This document shows, piece by piece, positions 15,216 to 22,079 of a stretch of DNA of 31,474 bases; position 1 is the first letter of the stretch; every line of letters begins with the position of its first letter. The position numbers and the translations under genes were made by a program. The stretch is from CAKZRD01 sp964549155. GTDB lineage: Archaea; Nanobdellota; Nanobdellia; Pacearchaeales; GW2011-AR1. The stretch spans positions 1 through 31,474 of the forward strand of contig CAZJUG010000008.1 in assembly GCA_964549155.1 (NCBI GenBank). Reading direction: 5' to 3'. The notes beneath the pieces are model-generated. The model did no database searches, was not told where the DNA came from, and saw only the letters and a list, made by a program, of their open reading frames with translations.

Positions 15216-15626
15216 ATGAAACAACTCTTAAAGATTAAAGAGCCTGAAGGTTCTGTTAAAAGTCCAGAAGATTTATTCAGTAAGATTCAAAGGATAAACA
15301 TAGATTTCAGCCAGGAAAACTTTTTAGTAATATGTTTAAACACTAAAAACCAGGTTATTTCTAGTAAGGTTTTATTTAAGGGCGGTTTAGATTCTTGTTT
15401 AATTGATGCTAAACTTGTCTTTAGATATGCTTTAATAAATAATTCTAGCAAGATAATTATAGCCCACAATCATCCTTCTGGGAATCTTGCTCCTTCTTAT
15501 GAAGATAAAGAAGTTTATGTTAAACTTAAAGATTCTGGGGAAAGCTTAGGCCTTCCAATCCTGGACAGCATTATTTTCAATAAAACAGAGTTCTACAGCA
15601 TAGAAACGGAGGGCACAAATGTTTGA
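15216..15626 (+). CDS. RadC-like JAB/MPN domain protein
   Basis: A 136-aa protein: an MPN/JAB domain with the metal-binding H84-N-H86-PSGN motif and a PSYEDKEV segment that supplies the Asp. VISSKVLFKGGLDSCLIDAKLVFRYAL before it is typical of the RadC family. It lacks the N-terminal UPF0758 helix-hairpin-helix part, so it is the short form often found on plasmids and phages next to ArdC. Enzymatic role is unsettled; likely a metal-dependent hydrolase. An 8-nt overlap joins it to the next mini-gene. Confidence 0.85.
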   Translation: MKQLLKIKEPEGSVKSPEDLFSKIQRINIDFSQENFLVICLNTKNQVISSKVLFKGGLDSCLIDAKLVFRYALINNSSKIIIAHNHPSGNLAPSYEDKEVYVKLKDSGESLGLPILDSIIFNKTEFYSIETEGTNV

Positions 15627-15732
15627 TGAAGAAAAAGAACTAGGAGATTATATTGATGAATGTTATGATAGGATGAGAGATGAGCGAGATTTAAAGGCCT
15701 GGGAGGAATTAGATGATAGTAAGAACTTATAG
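15619..15732 (+). CDS. Acidic mini-protein of the ArdC operon, 37 aa
   Basis: ATG at 15619 overlaps the RadC stop by 8 nt and has GGAGG 6 nt upstream. The 37-aa product is highly acidic (MFDEEKELGDYIDECYDRMR, ending KAWEELDDSKNL). Its 3' end overlaps the ATPase gene by 20 nt. The double overlap and the ribosome-binding site make it credible. Small acidic proteins near antirestriction genes are sometimes DNA mimics, but that role is a guess here. Confidence 0.6.
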   Translation: MFDEEKELGDYIDECYDRMRDERDLKAWEELDDSKNL

Positions 15733-16573
15733 CGAACTTTCTTTTTTTATTAATATGTTCAAGAATGGGAATTCTGATTTATTGATTTTAGAATCTAGAG
15801 GAGGCCTTGGAAAGTCTAGGCTCTTTGAATCTATCATGACCGAAGAGCCTTATTTAAGGATTTTAAGCCATATTACGCCCTTACAGCTTTTTATTTTAGG
15901 CTATAAGAATTTACATAAGCCCTTACTTTTTGATGACATTGATGGTTTGACAAATAGCGACGAGACTTTGAGTTTATTAAAGATGTTTTGCGAAACTCGC
16001 GATATAAAAGAAATTGCCTGGCATACTACTTCTAGTTTATTGAAAAATGCTGAAGTTCCGCCTAGTTATGAAACTAAATCTAAAGTTTGCATTTTGACTA
16101 ATAACTTTAGAGAATTAACCAAGAAGGTTTCTGCCTTAAAGGATAGAGGATGGCATATTTATTTTAATCCTACTGACCAGGAGATTTTAAACAAGATTAG
16201 AGAGATTATTTCTGGAGTTAAAAAGGAAGTAGCTTTAGAAGAGAAGTTAGAGGTTTTTAATTTGATTAAAGAGTATTCTAGGTTCTGCGAGATTAGTTTA
16301 AGGACTTTTGTTAAAGGTCTAGATTTATTTAAAGAGTGTAAGAATAAAGAAGTTTCCTGGAAGAAGATTCTATTAAATGAAATGAAGATAAATCCTAAGC
16401 TAGTTTTACTTAATGATCTCCTGGAGAAGTATAAAACAGATAAAGAAAGAGTCGAGGAATGGGAAAAGAAAGGATTTTCCAGAAGAAGTTTCTATGATTA
16501 TAAGAATTTGTTGGTGCAAAAGTGTGGTGATAATTTGGAAATGGGAATAAAGGCATTTGAAGTTAAACAATAG
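15713..16573 (+). CDS. P-loop ATPase, mobile-element type
   Basis: A 286-aa protein with Walker A GGLGKS near residue 31-36 and Walker B LLFDDID near 71-77, followed by sensor-like ILTNN. It fits a minimal AAA+/STAND-like ATPase. The C-terminal 70 residues (GFSRRSFYDYKNLLVQKC) look like a winged-helix DNA-binding end. GGAGG about 8 nt before the ATG supports the start. Together with ArdC and RadC it suggests a replication or partition helper of a plasmid or virus. Specific role unknown. Confidence 0.68.
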   Translation: MIVRTYSELSFFINMFKNGNSDLLILESRGGLGKSRLFESIMTEEPYLRILSHITPLQLFILGYKNLHKPLLFDDIDGLTNSDETLSLLKMFCETRDIKEIAWHTTSSLLKNAEVPPSYETKSKVCILTNNFRELTKKVSALKDRGWHIYFNPTDQEILNKIREIISGVKKEVALEEKLEVFNLIKEYSRFCEISLRTFVKGLDLFKECKNKEVSWKKILLNEMKINPKLVLLNDLLEKYKTDKERVEEWEKKGFSRRSFYDYKNLLVQKCGDNLEMGIKAFEVKQ

Positions 16574-16595
16574 TTCTTGGATTCTTGAAAGTTGG

Positions 16596-16609
16596 GTGCA
16601 TCTTTGCAC
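16596..16609 (+). terminator. GTGCA-TCTT-TGCAC hairpin after the ATPase gene
   Basis: A 5-bp perfect stem with tetraloop TCTT, 22 nt after the ATPase stop and just before the convergent HD gene end, followed by AGTCTTATTT. Likely marks the transcript end. Confidence 0.35.
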
Positions 16610-16633
16610 TAGTCTTATTTAGATTAATATTAA

Positions 16634-17092
16634 TTAAATATCAAAATAACTGTCAATTTCTTCTCTAACTTCTTTAATCAATTTTTTCTTTTCGTCTTTC
16701 AATTCAAATGCTTCTTTTATCAATTTAGTAATTTCATCAATAGAATTTTTATCTAAAATCGGAATTTTATTTCCCCTAAAACGATGTGTTTCTATACAAT
16801 GAATAATCTGTGCAATCTCCTCTCCACTCAAATCAAATTCAGATAATAATTCTTTTGCTAACTCCGCTCCTTTTTGAGCATGACAAATTTTACCCTTGCA
16901 TTCATCTTGGTGTTTTCTTCCGATATCATGCAAAATCGCAGATATACACAGTATTTTCATATCAGCATTTTCTTTCTTACCCATGTGTAAACACAAATTG
17001 TAAACTCTTAATGTATGTTCCCAATCATGACTTCCCCTAGAATCGGAAAAAAATTCCTCTGTCCTTTTTTTAATTTGTTCTATTAAATCCAT
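16634..17092 (-). CDS. HD-domain phosphohydrolase, shortened
   Basis: A 152-aa HD hydrolase. Metal ligands visible: His26 in SHDWEH, His55-Asp56 in ILHDIGRK, then HCIETHRFRG. In full-length relatives a DADRLD motif follows about 12 residues after HRFRG and gives the last Asp; here the sequence passes from NKIP to ILDKNSIDEITKLIKEAF, so about 60 residues including that motif seem missing while the C-terminal helix remains. Activity may be reduced or the Asp may come from ILDKN. Monocistronic, convergent to the ATPase operon. Confidence 0.75.
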   Translation of the reverse strand: MDLIEQIKKRTEEFFSDSRGSHDWEHTLRVYNLCLHMGKKENADMKILCISAILHDIGRKHQDECKGKICHAQKGAELAKELLSEFDLSGEEIAQIIHCIETHRFRGNKIPILDKNSIDEITKLIKEAFELKDEKKKLIKEVREEIDSYFDI

Positions 17093-17143
17093 ATTAAGCC
17101 CTATAAAAAATATACTTATAAATCTTTAGACATCAAGGACAAA

Positions 17144-17809
17144 TCATATAAGTTTTTTCATTTCTTCAATCTCTCTTGAAGAAATTGCAGCACCTCTAAA
17201 CTTGAGACTATAAAGAAGAGCATCCAGGGTTTCTGTATCTTTTTTTAGATCAATCAGATTATTTTTAAAGGCCATAAAAACAAGTTCACTTGAACGGATA
17301 TATTTAAAATTATTAAAATAATCCAATTCTTTTCTATTAATTTTTATATCTGCATGTAATTTTCTCCCCATAACTTCCTTAAGATTTTCAATAGACTCGC
17401 TAATCAGTCTAGTGGTTCTTTCATCAATTACAATCAGGTTTTCCATTCCACAAAGTCTTGAGAATGCAAGACAAGAAGCTTCTCCTTCTTGGATTAAACT
17501 AACACTTTCAGAATTTGCGGAAATTATCTTCCTTGAATTAGCCATTATCTTAGCTGTCTCCTTAGCCAATTCATCATCTTTGACAAAATTATTCGATTCT
17601 TTCAATATTCCTTTCTCTATAATCCCTGATATTTTAACAGCTTCCAATTTGTATTTTTTAATAGTCATAGCTCTTTCAACAACTTCTTTTTTTACCTGGG
17701 GAGTAATTATGAACTCTATCCCCTCCTTTTTCATTTTTTCCAAAATTCCAAGCATTCCACTCAAAGTCAAGGAAATTAGAGGTCCTGCATCAAATATTAG
17801 GAATTTCAT
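17144..17809 (-). CDS. PIN-domain nuclease-like protein, 221 aa
   Basis: Starts FLIFDAGPLISLTLSG, where Asp7 is the first PIN acidic residue and the Ser/Thr-rich turn matches the family. A second acidic site lies in QEGEASCLAFSR (about residue 107) and a third in LIVIDERTTRL (about residue 125). The C-terminal 80 aa (HADIKINRKELDYFNNF...) is an extra helical part. The gene overlaps its upstream partner by ATGA, so they form a two-gene cassette. Probably an RNase; a toxin-like or RNA-processing role is inferred from the pairing. Confidence 0.7.
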   Translation of the reverse strand: MKFLIFDAGPLISLTLSGMLGILEKMKKEGIEFIITPQVKKEVVERAMTIKKYKLEAVKISGIIEKGILKESNNFVKDDELAKETAKIMANSRKIISANSESVSLIQEGEASCLAFSRLCGMENLIVIDERTTRLISESIENLKEVMGRKLHADIKINRKELDYFNNFKYIRSSELVFMAFKNNLIDLKKDTETLDALLYSLKFRGAAISSREIEEMKKLI

Positions 17810-18366
17810 TTGAAGAAATCCTCTGCTAATTTTAATCTTTCCGCTATAGGTACAGACTCAGAAATCTTCGCCTCTGAAATATTGCTCTGCCCTATATAAG
17901 AATTCAAATCCCAAAGAGAAACTCTCAGCAACTCAGCAGTCCTCTGAGAACTTAACCCGTGCTCATAAAACTTAAAGGCCTTATTAACTCCTGCCTTGTA
18001 GAAGACATCATTAATATAATCCCTCAAACTTCCCTCTATTTGATTTATAGAACTTCTAATCTGTCCTAATGAATTTCTGAACTCTCCAATGTCATCCCCC
18101 TCCAAATACTTTATTGCTCTTTTAAGATTTTTGGTTAAAGATTCTATAAAAAAATCCCACCCCTCCATCTTATGATAATTCTCCCTTTCAACTATTTTCC
18201 CAATGGTATAAACTAAAACGGCAATGATAATATTGTCGGGGTCTTGATAAATTGTTGCAGTATGATTCGTCTGGTCTGAAAGAAATTTTAGTTTTAAACT
18301 ATTTCCCTTCTTCAATGCAACCAATGTTTCCTTTAAAATACGAATAATGTTCTCTTTTTCTTGCAT
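17806..18366 (-). CDS. Partner gene of the PIN protein, 186 aa
   Basis: A mostly helical soluble protein. Residues 40-75 include a hydrophobic IIIAVLVYTIGKIVERENYHKM helix; residues 130-160 (HGLSSQRTAELLRVSLWDLNSYIG) look like a helix-turn-helix. No family is recognised. The ATGA overlap with the PIN gene and its first position in the cassette resemble antitoxin-first operons, but the protein is larger than usual VapB antitoxins. A TATA box shared with the divergent gene lies 23 nt before the ATG. Confidence 0.5.
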   Translation of the reverse strand: MQEKENIIRILKETLVALKKGNSLKLKFLSDQTNHTATIYQDPDNIIIAVLVYTIGKIVERENYHKMEGWDFFIESLTKNLKRAIKYLEGDDIGEFRNSLGQIRSSINQIEGSLRDYINDVFYKAGVNKAFKFYEHGLSSQRTAELLRVSLWDLNSYIGQSNISEAKISESVPIAERLKLAEDFFK

Positions 18367-18384
18367 ACAAAAACTAGATTAATT

Positions 18385-18394
18385 AATTATATAA
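18385..18394. promoter_or_regulatory. Shared bidirectional TATA box
   Basis: ATTATATAAA (plus) reads TTTATATAAT on the minus strand. It lies about 27 nt before the plus-strand ATG at 18417 and 23 nt before the minus-strand ATG at 18366, so one near-palindromic TATA element could serve two leaderless divergent genes. Confidence 0.5.
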
Positions 18395-18416
18395 ACCTTG
18401 CTGTACTGAATTAGTC

Positions 18417-18836
18417 ATGGAAATCCTAATAGATACAAATTTTGTTGTAACCTGTACAAAGCAAAAGATAGATTTTTTCAATCTAATCAATCAAATTGTG
18501 GAAGAGCCTGTATTTTGGATTATCCCTCAAAGTGTTCTAGAAGAAATAAAGAAGATTTCACTAGATCACTCTCAAAAAATTAAGGATAGGCATGCTGCTG
18601 CTCTTTTCTTAGAAATGTTTGAAACAAATCTCAAAGAAATGAAAAACCTAGAAGTTATAACCTTGCCAAATCCTGTTGTTGATAATGCCCTAGCTCATTA
18701 TTGTAAGAATAATCTCGGAACAGTTTTGGCTACTCTGGATAAAAAACTAAAATCTCGGGTAAAAAATCCTCTTTTAGTAATTCAGGGAAAAAAGTTTCTT
18801 GAGATACAAAAAAATATAAAATCTAAGGGTTTATGA
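18417..18836 (+). CDS. PIN-domain protein, FCF1/VapC9-like (COG1412)
   Basis: A 139-aa single PIN domain: EILIDTNFVV with the first Asp at residue 6, an acidic site in LEEIKKI near residue 43, VVDNALAHYC near residue 87 and the ATLDKKLKSRV end. The ILIDTNF...LATLDKKLK pattern fits archaeal COG1412 proteins, which are related to the rRNA-processing nuclease Fcf1/Utp24. Its stop overlaps the DNA ligase start by ATGA, so the two are co-translated. A role in rRNA or tRNA processing is plausible. Confidence 0.75.
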   Translation: MEILIDTNFVVTCTKQKIDFFNLINQIVEEPVFWIIPQSVLEEIKKISLDHSQKIKDRHAAALFLEMFETNLKEMKNLEVITLPNPVVDNALAHYCKNNLGTVLATLDKKLKSRVKNPLLVIQGKKFLEIQKNIKSKGL

Positions 18837-20524
18837 TAAACATGAATTACTTAAATTTCTGCAATCTTTATGAATCCCTCTCACAAACTACTAAAAGATT
18901 AGAAAAAACAGAGATTCTAGCAGAGTTTCTAAAAAAAATAGAAAATCCGGAGTTTGTCTATCTCTTGGTTGGCAAGGTCTTCCCAGATTTTAACCAGAAA
19001 GAATTGGGGATTTCTCAACAGATTTTAGTAAAGGCAATCTCAAAGTCTTTTGGAATAAAAACTACAGAGGTTATGAACGAGTTTAAAAGATTGGGAGATT
19101 TGGGAGATGTTTCTTTTTTTCTAATCAAAAAGAAAAATCAGTCTGCTCTATTCAAGAAGGAAATCAAAGTCTCAGATGTTTTAGATAGCTTAAAAAAAAT
19201 TGCAGTTCTAGAAGGAAAGGGAGCCATAGAAAAGAAGATTTTACTCATCTCAGAATTATTTTCTCTTGCAAGCCCACTAGAAGCAAAATACCTATCTAGA
19301 ACAATCTTAGGAAATCTTAGAGTAGGGGTTTCTGTTCCGACAATTCTCGATGCATTTTCTAAAGCTTTCCTTGGGGGGGAAAACAAAGAATTGCTTAAAG
19401 AGAAATACGATTTATCAAACGATTTCGCAGAGATATTTAGAGCATGTAAAAAGGGAAAAGAGGAGCTTGAAAAAATTTCATTGGTTGTGGGAAAACCACT
19501 AAATGTAATGCTTGCTGTGAAGGTATCTGATTTAACTGAAGCATTTGAAGTATGTGGAAAGCCTGCTGCAATCGAACAAAAATATGATGGTTTCAGGATG
19601 GTGATTAATAAAGAATCCTCTGGGAAAATTTCTCTTTTTACAAGAAAACTAGAAGATGTAACTTCTCAATTTCCAGATGTTGTTGAAAAAATAAAAGAGA
19701 ATGTGGTTGGAAAAAGTTTTGTTTTGGATTCTGAAATAGTGGGTTTTGACAAAAATTCTAAAAAATATCTCCCCTTTGAATCAGTTAGCCAAAGAATAAA
19801 GAGGAAGTATGAAATAGAGAGATTAGTTGGGGAATTGCCTGTGGAGGTAAATGTTTTTGATTGTTTATCCTACGAAGGAGAAGATATGATAAATAAACCT
19901 TTCAATGAAAGAAGAAAAGTAATTGAAAAGATTATAAAAGAAGAGCCATTTCAAATAAGGCCTGCGGTTCAGATAATTACAGATAGTGAAGAAGAGGCAG
20001 ATAAGTTTTTTCAAGAAGCTCTAAAACTTGGGGAAGAAGGAATAATGATAAAATCTCTAAATTCTCCTTACAAACAAGGAAGAAGGGTCGGATATATGTG
20101 TAAACTAAAACCATTGATGAATGAAATGGATTTGGTAATCATGGGAGCAGAGTACGGAACTGGAAAAAGAAGTGGTTCTTTGACATCTTTTATTTTAGCA
20201 TGTCGAGATGGAGATGAACTCCTAGAAGTTGGAAGAGTATCTTCGGGGTTGAAGGAAAAAGAGGAAGAGGGCTTAACTTATGAGCAGATGACTGAATTAT
20301 TACTTCCCTTAGTTGAAGAAGAAAAAGAGAATATTGTAACTGTTTCTCCAAAAATCGTAGTGATGGTTAGCTATCAAAATATCCAAGCAAGCCCATCATA
20401 TTCTTCAGGTTATGCATTGAGATTTCCTAGGATTTTAAGATACAGGCCAGATAAAAGTTGGAATGATATATCTTCATTGGAAGAAATAAGGAAAGAAGTT
20501 TCGAAGTCTAGAGCAAAGCTTTAA
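18833..20524 (+). CDS. lig: ATP-dependent DNA ligase
   Basis: A 563-aa archaeal/eukaryal replicative ligase. N-terminal DNA-binding domain about residues 1-215; the nucleotidyltransferase domain has the adenylated Lys250 in EQKYDGFR, SEIVGFD (motif III), EEGIMIKS (motif IV region) and CKLKP (motif V). The C-terminal OB domain ends with FPRILRYRPDKSW (motif VI region). It seals nicks in replication and repair. ATG 18833 overlaps the PIN stop; ATG 18842 is an alternative. TBP follows after 24 nt. Confidence 0.96.
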   Translation: MINMNYLNFCNLYESLSQTTKRLEKTEILAEFLKKIENPEFVYLLVGKVFPDFNQKELGISQQILVKAISKSFGIKTTEVMNEFKRLGDLGDVSFFLIKKKNQSALFKKEIKVSDVLDSLKKIAVLEGKGAIEKKILLISELFSLASPLEAKYLSRTILGNLRVGVSVPTILDAFSKAFLGGENKELLKEKYDLSNDFAEIFRACKKGKEELEKISLVVGKPLNVMLAVKVSDLTEAFEVCGKPAAIEQKYDGFRMVINKESSGKISLFTRKLEDVTSQFPDVVEKIKENVVGKSFVLDSEIVGFDKNSKKYLPFESVSQRIKRKYEIERLVGELPVEVNVFDCLSYEGEDMINKPFNERRKVIEKIIKEEPFQIRPAVQIITDSEEEADKFFQEALKLGEEGIMIKSLNSPYKQGRRVGYMCKLKPLMNEMDLVIMGAEYGTGKRSGSLTSFILACRDGDELLEVGRVSSGLKEKEEEGLTYEQMTELLLPLVEEEKENIVTVSPKIVVMVSYQNIQASPSYSSGYALRFPRILRYRPDKSWNDISSLEEIRKEVSKSRAKL

Positions 20525-20534
20525 AAAGGAAAAT

Positions 20535-20546
20535 CCTTTATAAAGG
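20535..20546. promoter_or_regulatory. TATA-like 12-bp palindrome abutting the TBP start
   Basis: CCTTTATAAAGG is a perfect palindrome and a near-ideal archaeal TATA box, but it ends only 2 nt before the TBP ATG, too close to drive a leaderless TBP mRNA. It could be an autoregulatory TBP site that represses its own gene, or part of a ligase-TBP read-through transcript. Directly visible; role inferred. Confidence 0.4.
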
Positions 20547-20548
20547 CT

Positions 20549-21148
20549 ATGGAAAAGAAGAACGACTTGGTTGTTCAAAATATTGTTGCTACAACTTCCT
20601 TGGAAAAAGAGGTTTCTTTGTCAAAACTGGCTAGAACACAACCAAATACAGAATATAACCCAGAAACATTTCCTGGACTTGTTTTGAGAATAAAAAAGCC
20701 TAAATCTGCAGTGTTAGTTTTCTCGTCTGGAAATCTTGTCTGTACGGGGGTTAAATCTGTTGCTCAAGTCAGAGAGGTCATAACTCAAGTAATCAAGCAA
20801 CTAAAAAGAATAAATGTAAAAGTTACAATTAAACCAAAAATAAATGTTCAAAATATTGTTGCTTCTGGAAGTATAGATTTGGATTTAAATTTGAATACTC
20901 TTTCCTTAGAATTAGAAAATACAGAATACGAACCAGAACAATTTCCTGGACTCGTTTATAAATTAGTTAAACCTACAGCAACATTCTTGCTTTTCAGCAA
21001 TGGTAAACTTGTTTGTACTGGAACAAAGAATAAAGAGCAACTTGAAGATTCTATGAATCAGTTGAATAAAAATATTCGTGCAGCAATAAAGAGAATAAAA
21101 GAGAATTTGAAGAGTCAGCCAAAGCAAGAAGAAGAAAGTATTTTCTAA
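20549..21148 (+). CDS. tbp: TATA-box-binding protein TBP
   Basis: A 199-aa basal transcription factor with two direct repeats: residues about 6-95 (VVQNIVATTSL...PGLVLRIKKPKSAVLVFSSGNLVCTG) and about 100-185 (VQNIVASGSI...PGLVYKLVKPTATFLLFSNGKLVCTG). Each repeat carries the Phe-containing strand that inserts at the TATA edge. An acidic C-terminal tail (KQEEESIF) is typical. It recruits TFB and RNA polymerase. It lies 24 nt after the ligase, likely co-transcribed; its stop overlaps the convergent ParB-like gene end by 4 nt. Confidence 0.97.
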   Translation: MEKKNDLVVQNIVATTSLEKEVSLSKLARTQPNTEYNPETFPGLVLRIKKPKSAVLVFSSGNLVCTGVKSVAQVREVITQVIKQLKRINVKVTIKPKINVQNIVASGSIDLDLNLNTLSLELENTEYEPEQFPGLVYKLVKPTATFLLFSNGKLVCTGTKNKEQLEDSMNQLNKNIRAAIKRIKENLKSQPKQEEESIF

Positions 21149-21588
21149 AGTTTTATGTTCTTAGTGTTAGCAATCTCTCTTAACTTTTTGAATTGTCTTG
21201 CTGAATGAATTATAAAATTTCGATGTGCTTCAAAATCTCTATCAAGTCCTTCTATCAATTCGGGATAAACTTCACCTTTCCAAAAAGGAGGGTTATTATC
21301 TAGGCATATTATATCTTGCCAACTTTCTAATAGAATCCCCAATGCAGATACTCCTGCTATCCTGGCAGCTTCAGTTCGATGATGACCATTATAGTTGATA
21401 TAATCTCCTTCATCTAGAAAATCTTCTGGAGCTGAAAAAACAGGGATTGGAGGAATATAGTTTCCTTTTTGATAGTCTTTTATAAGCTTTTCTTTTATAT
21501 TTAACACTTGGTGGTAAGGTATAACTCTCTGAGGATTTAGGGAGATTATCTTTGGAGTATATCTTTCAAGTTTTTTTAAATGTTTCAT
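21145..21588 (-). CDS. ParB/Srx-superfamily protein (GHHR type)
   Basis: A 147-aa protein with the ParB-like core: RVIPYHQVLNIKEKLIKDYQ, then IPPIPVFSAPEDFLDEGDYINYNGHHRTEAARIAG, where NGHHR replaces the GERR box of chromosomal ParB. Such single-domain GHHR proteins belong to the ParB/sulfiredoxin fold and may act as nucleases, CTPases or kinases. No helix-turn-helix domain follows, so a partition role is unlikely. A TATA box (TTTATATAG, minus strand, about 21611) lies about 24 nt before the ATG. Confidence 0.72.
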   Translation of the reverse strand: MKHLKKLERYTPKIISLNPQRVIPYHQVLNIKEKLIKDYQKGNYIPPIPVFSAPEDFLDEGDYINYNGHHRTEAARIAGVSALGILLESWQDIICLDNNPPFWKGEVYPELIEGLDRDFEAHRNFIIHSARQFKKLREIANTKNIKL

Positions 21589-21754
21589 AAGAATAGAAGT
21601 TTCATAGACTATATAAATATTACTATTGTAACTACTAAATAAGGGTATTTATATTTTGTTATAATCTTAAAAAACAAGTTTCTAACAGATTTAGTTCTCT
21701 CTGAGTCAAATATGACAAAAGTCAAACCGAAAAACTTAATTTTTCAAATAGAAA

Positions 21755-21883
21755 CATCCCGTCACCCACTCAGAGAAATAGGAAATTTCTCTGGGACTTC
21801 AACCTTCTATGCGAGCGGTTGAAGTGAATTGAACTGAGACATTTAATTATGGGAGAAATCATATCTCTGAAGAAGATATGATG
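21755..21883 (-). other. tRNA-Tyr-flanking hairpin element (unit C)
   Basis: The 14-bp CATCCCGTCACCCA (21755-21768) repeats the tRNA-Tyr 3' end (21884-21897), offset 129. Between them are CAGAGAAAT-AGGAA-ATTTCTCTG (21771-21793), ACTTCAACC/GGTTGAAGT with a 12-nt loop (21796-21825), and ATCATATCT/AGATATGAT (21858-21882). GAATTGAAC (21826-21834) right after the second hairpin resembles the antisense T-loop GAATCGAAC that follows the repeat in the true tRNA, as if the partial tRNA copy were split by a 57-nt insert. Shares the AGGAA loop with unit B and CTTCAAC/TGCGAG with unit A. Confidence 0.55.
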
Positions 21884-21885
21884 CA

Positions 21886-22034
21886 TCCCGTCACCCAGAA
21901 TCGAACTGGGGTAACTCGGGTTCTGCCAACATTCTAACGAATATTGTCTGATCGCATTTCATCCTATCCGCAAACAGCGGAAATGTCCATGCTAACTTCT
22001 ACAGCCGGGCGCTCTACCATTGAGCTATGACGGG
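21886..22034 (-). tRNA. tRNA-Tyr (anticodon GTA) with 78-nt intron
   Basis: Exon 1 is 22034-21999 and exon 2 is 21920-21886. Acceptor CCCGTCA/TGACGGG, discriminator A; D-arm GCTC-AATGGTA-GAGC; anticodon loop CTGTAG|C, anticodon GTA; T-arm CCCAG-TTCGATT-CTGGG. The intron (21998-21921) sits between positions 37 and 38, with a bulge-helix-bulge: central helix CTGT/GCAG, bulges AG|A and AA|C. The intron also folds as TCCGC/GCGGA and CAATATTC/GAATGTTG hairpins. The anticodon stem CCCGG/CCGAG contains one C-A mismatch. Confidence 0.9.
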
Positions 22035-22079
22035 TAAAAATATTAAAAGAAGTTCGTTTTTAAAGGTTATGAAATCTAA

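Larger units (their letters stand above)
14375..16609 (+). mobile_element. Putative integrated plasmid or virus remnant (ArdC-RadC-ATPase operon)
   Basis: Four overlapping or near-contiguous plus-strand genes of plasmid type, with their own leadered promoter, internal Shine-Dalgarno sites and a terminal hairpin, flanked by unrelated cellular genes. Codon choice is enriched in GGCC-containing pairs (aggcc repeated many times), unlike its neighbours. No integrase, terminal repeats or att sites bound it directly; the nearest integrase is at 6140. The exact limits are unknown. Confidence 0.4.
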
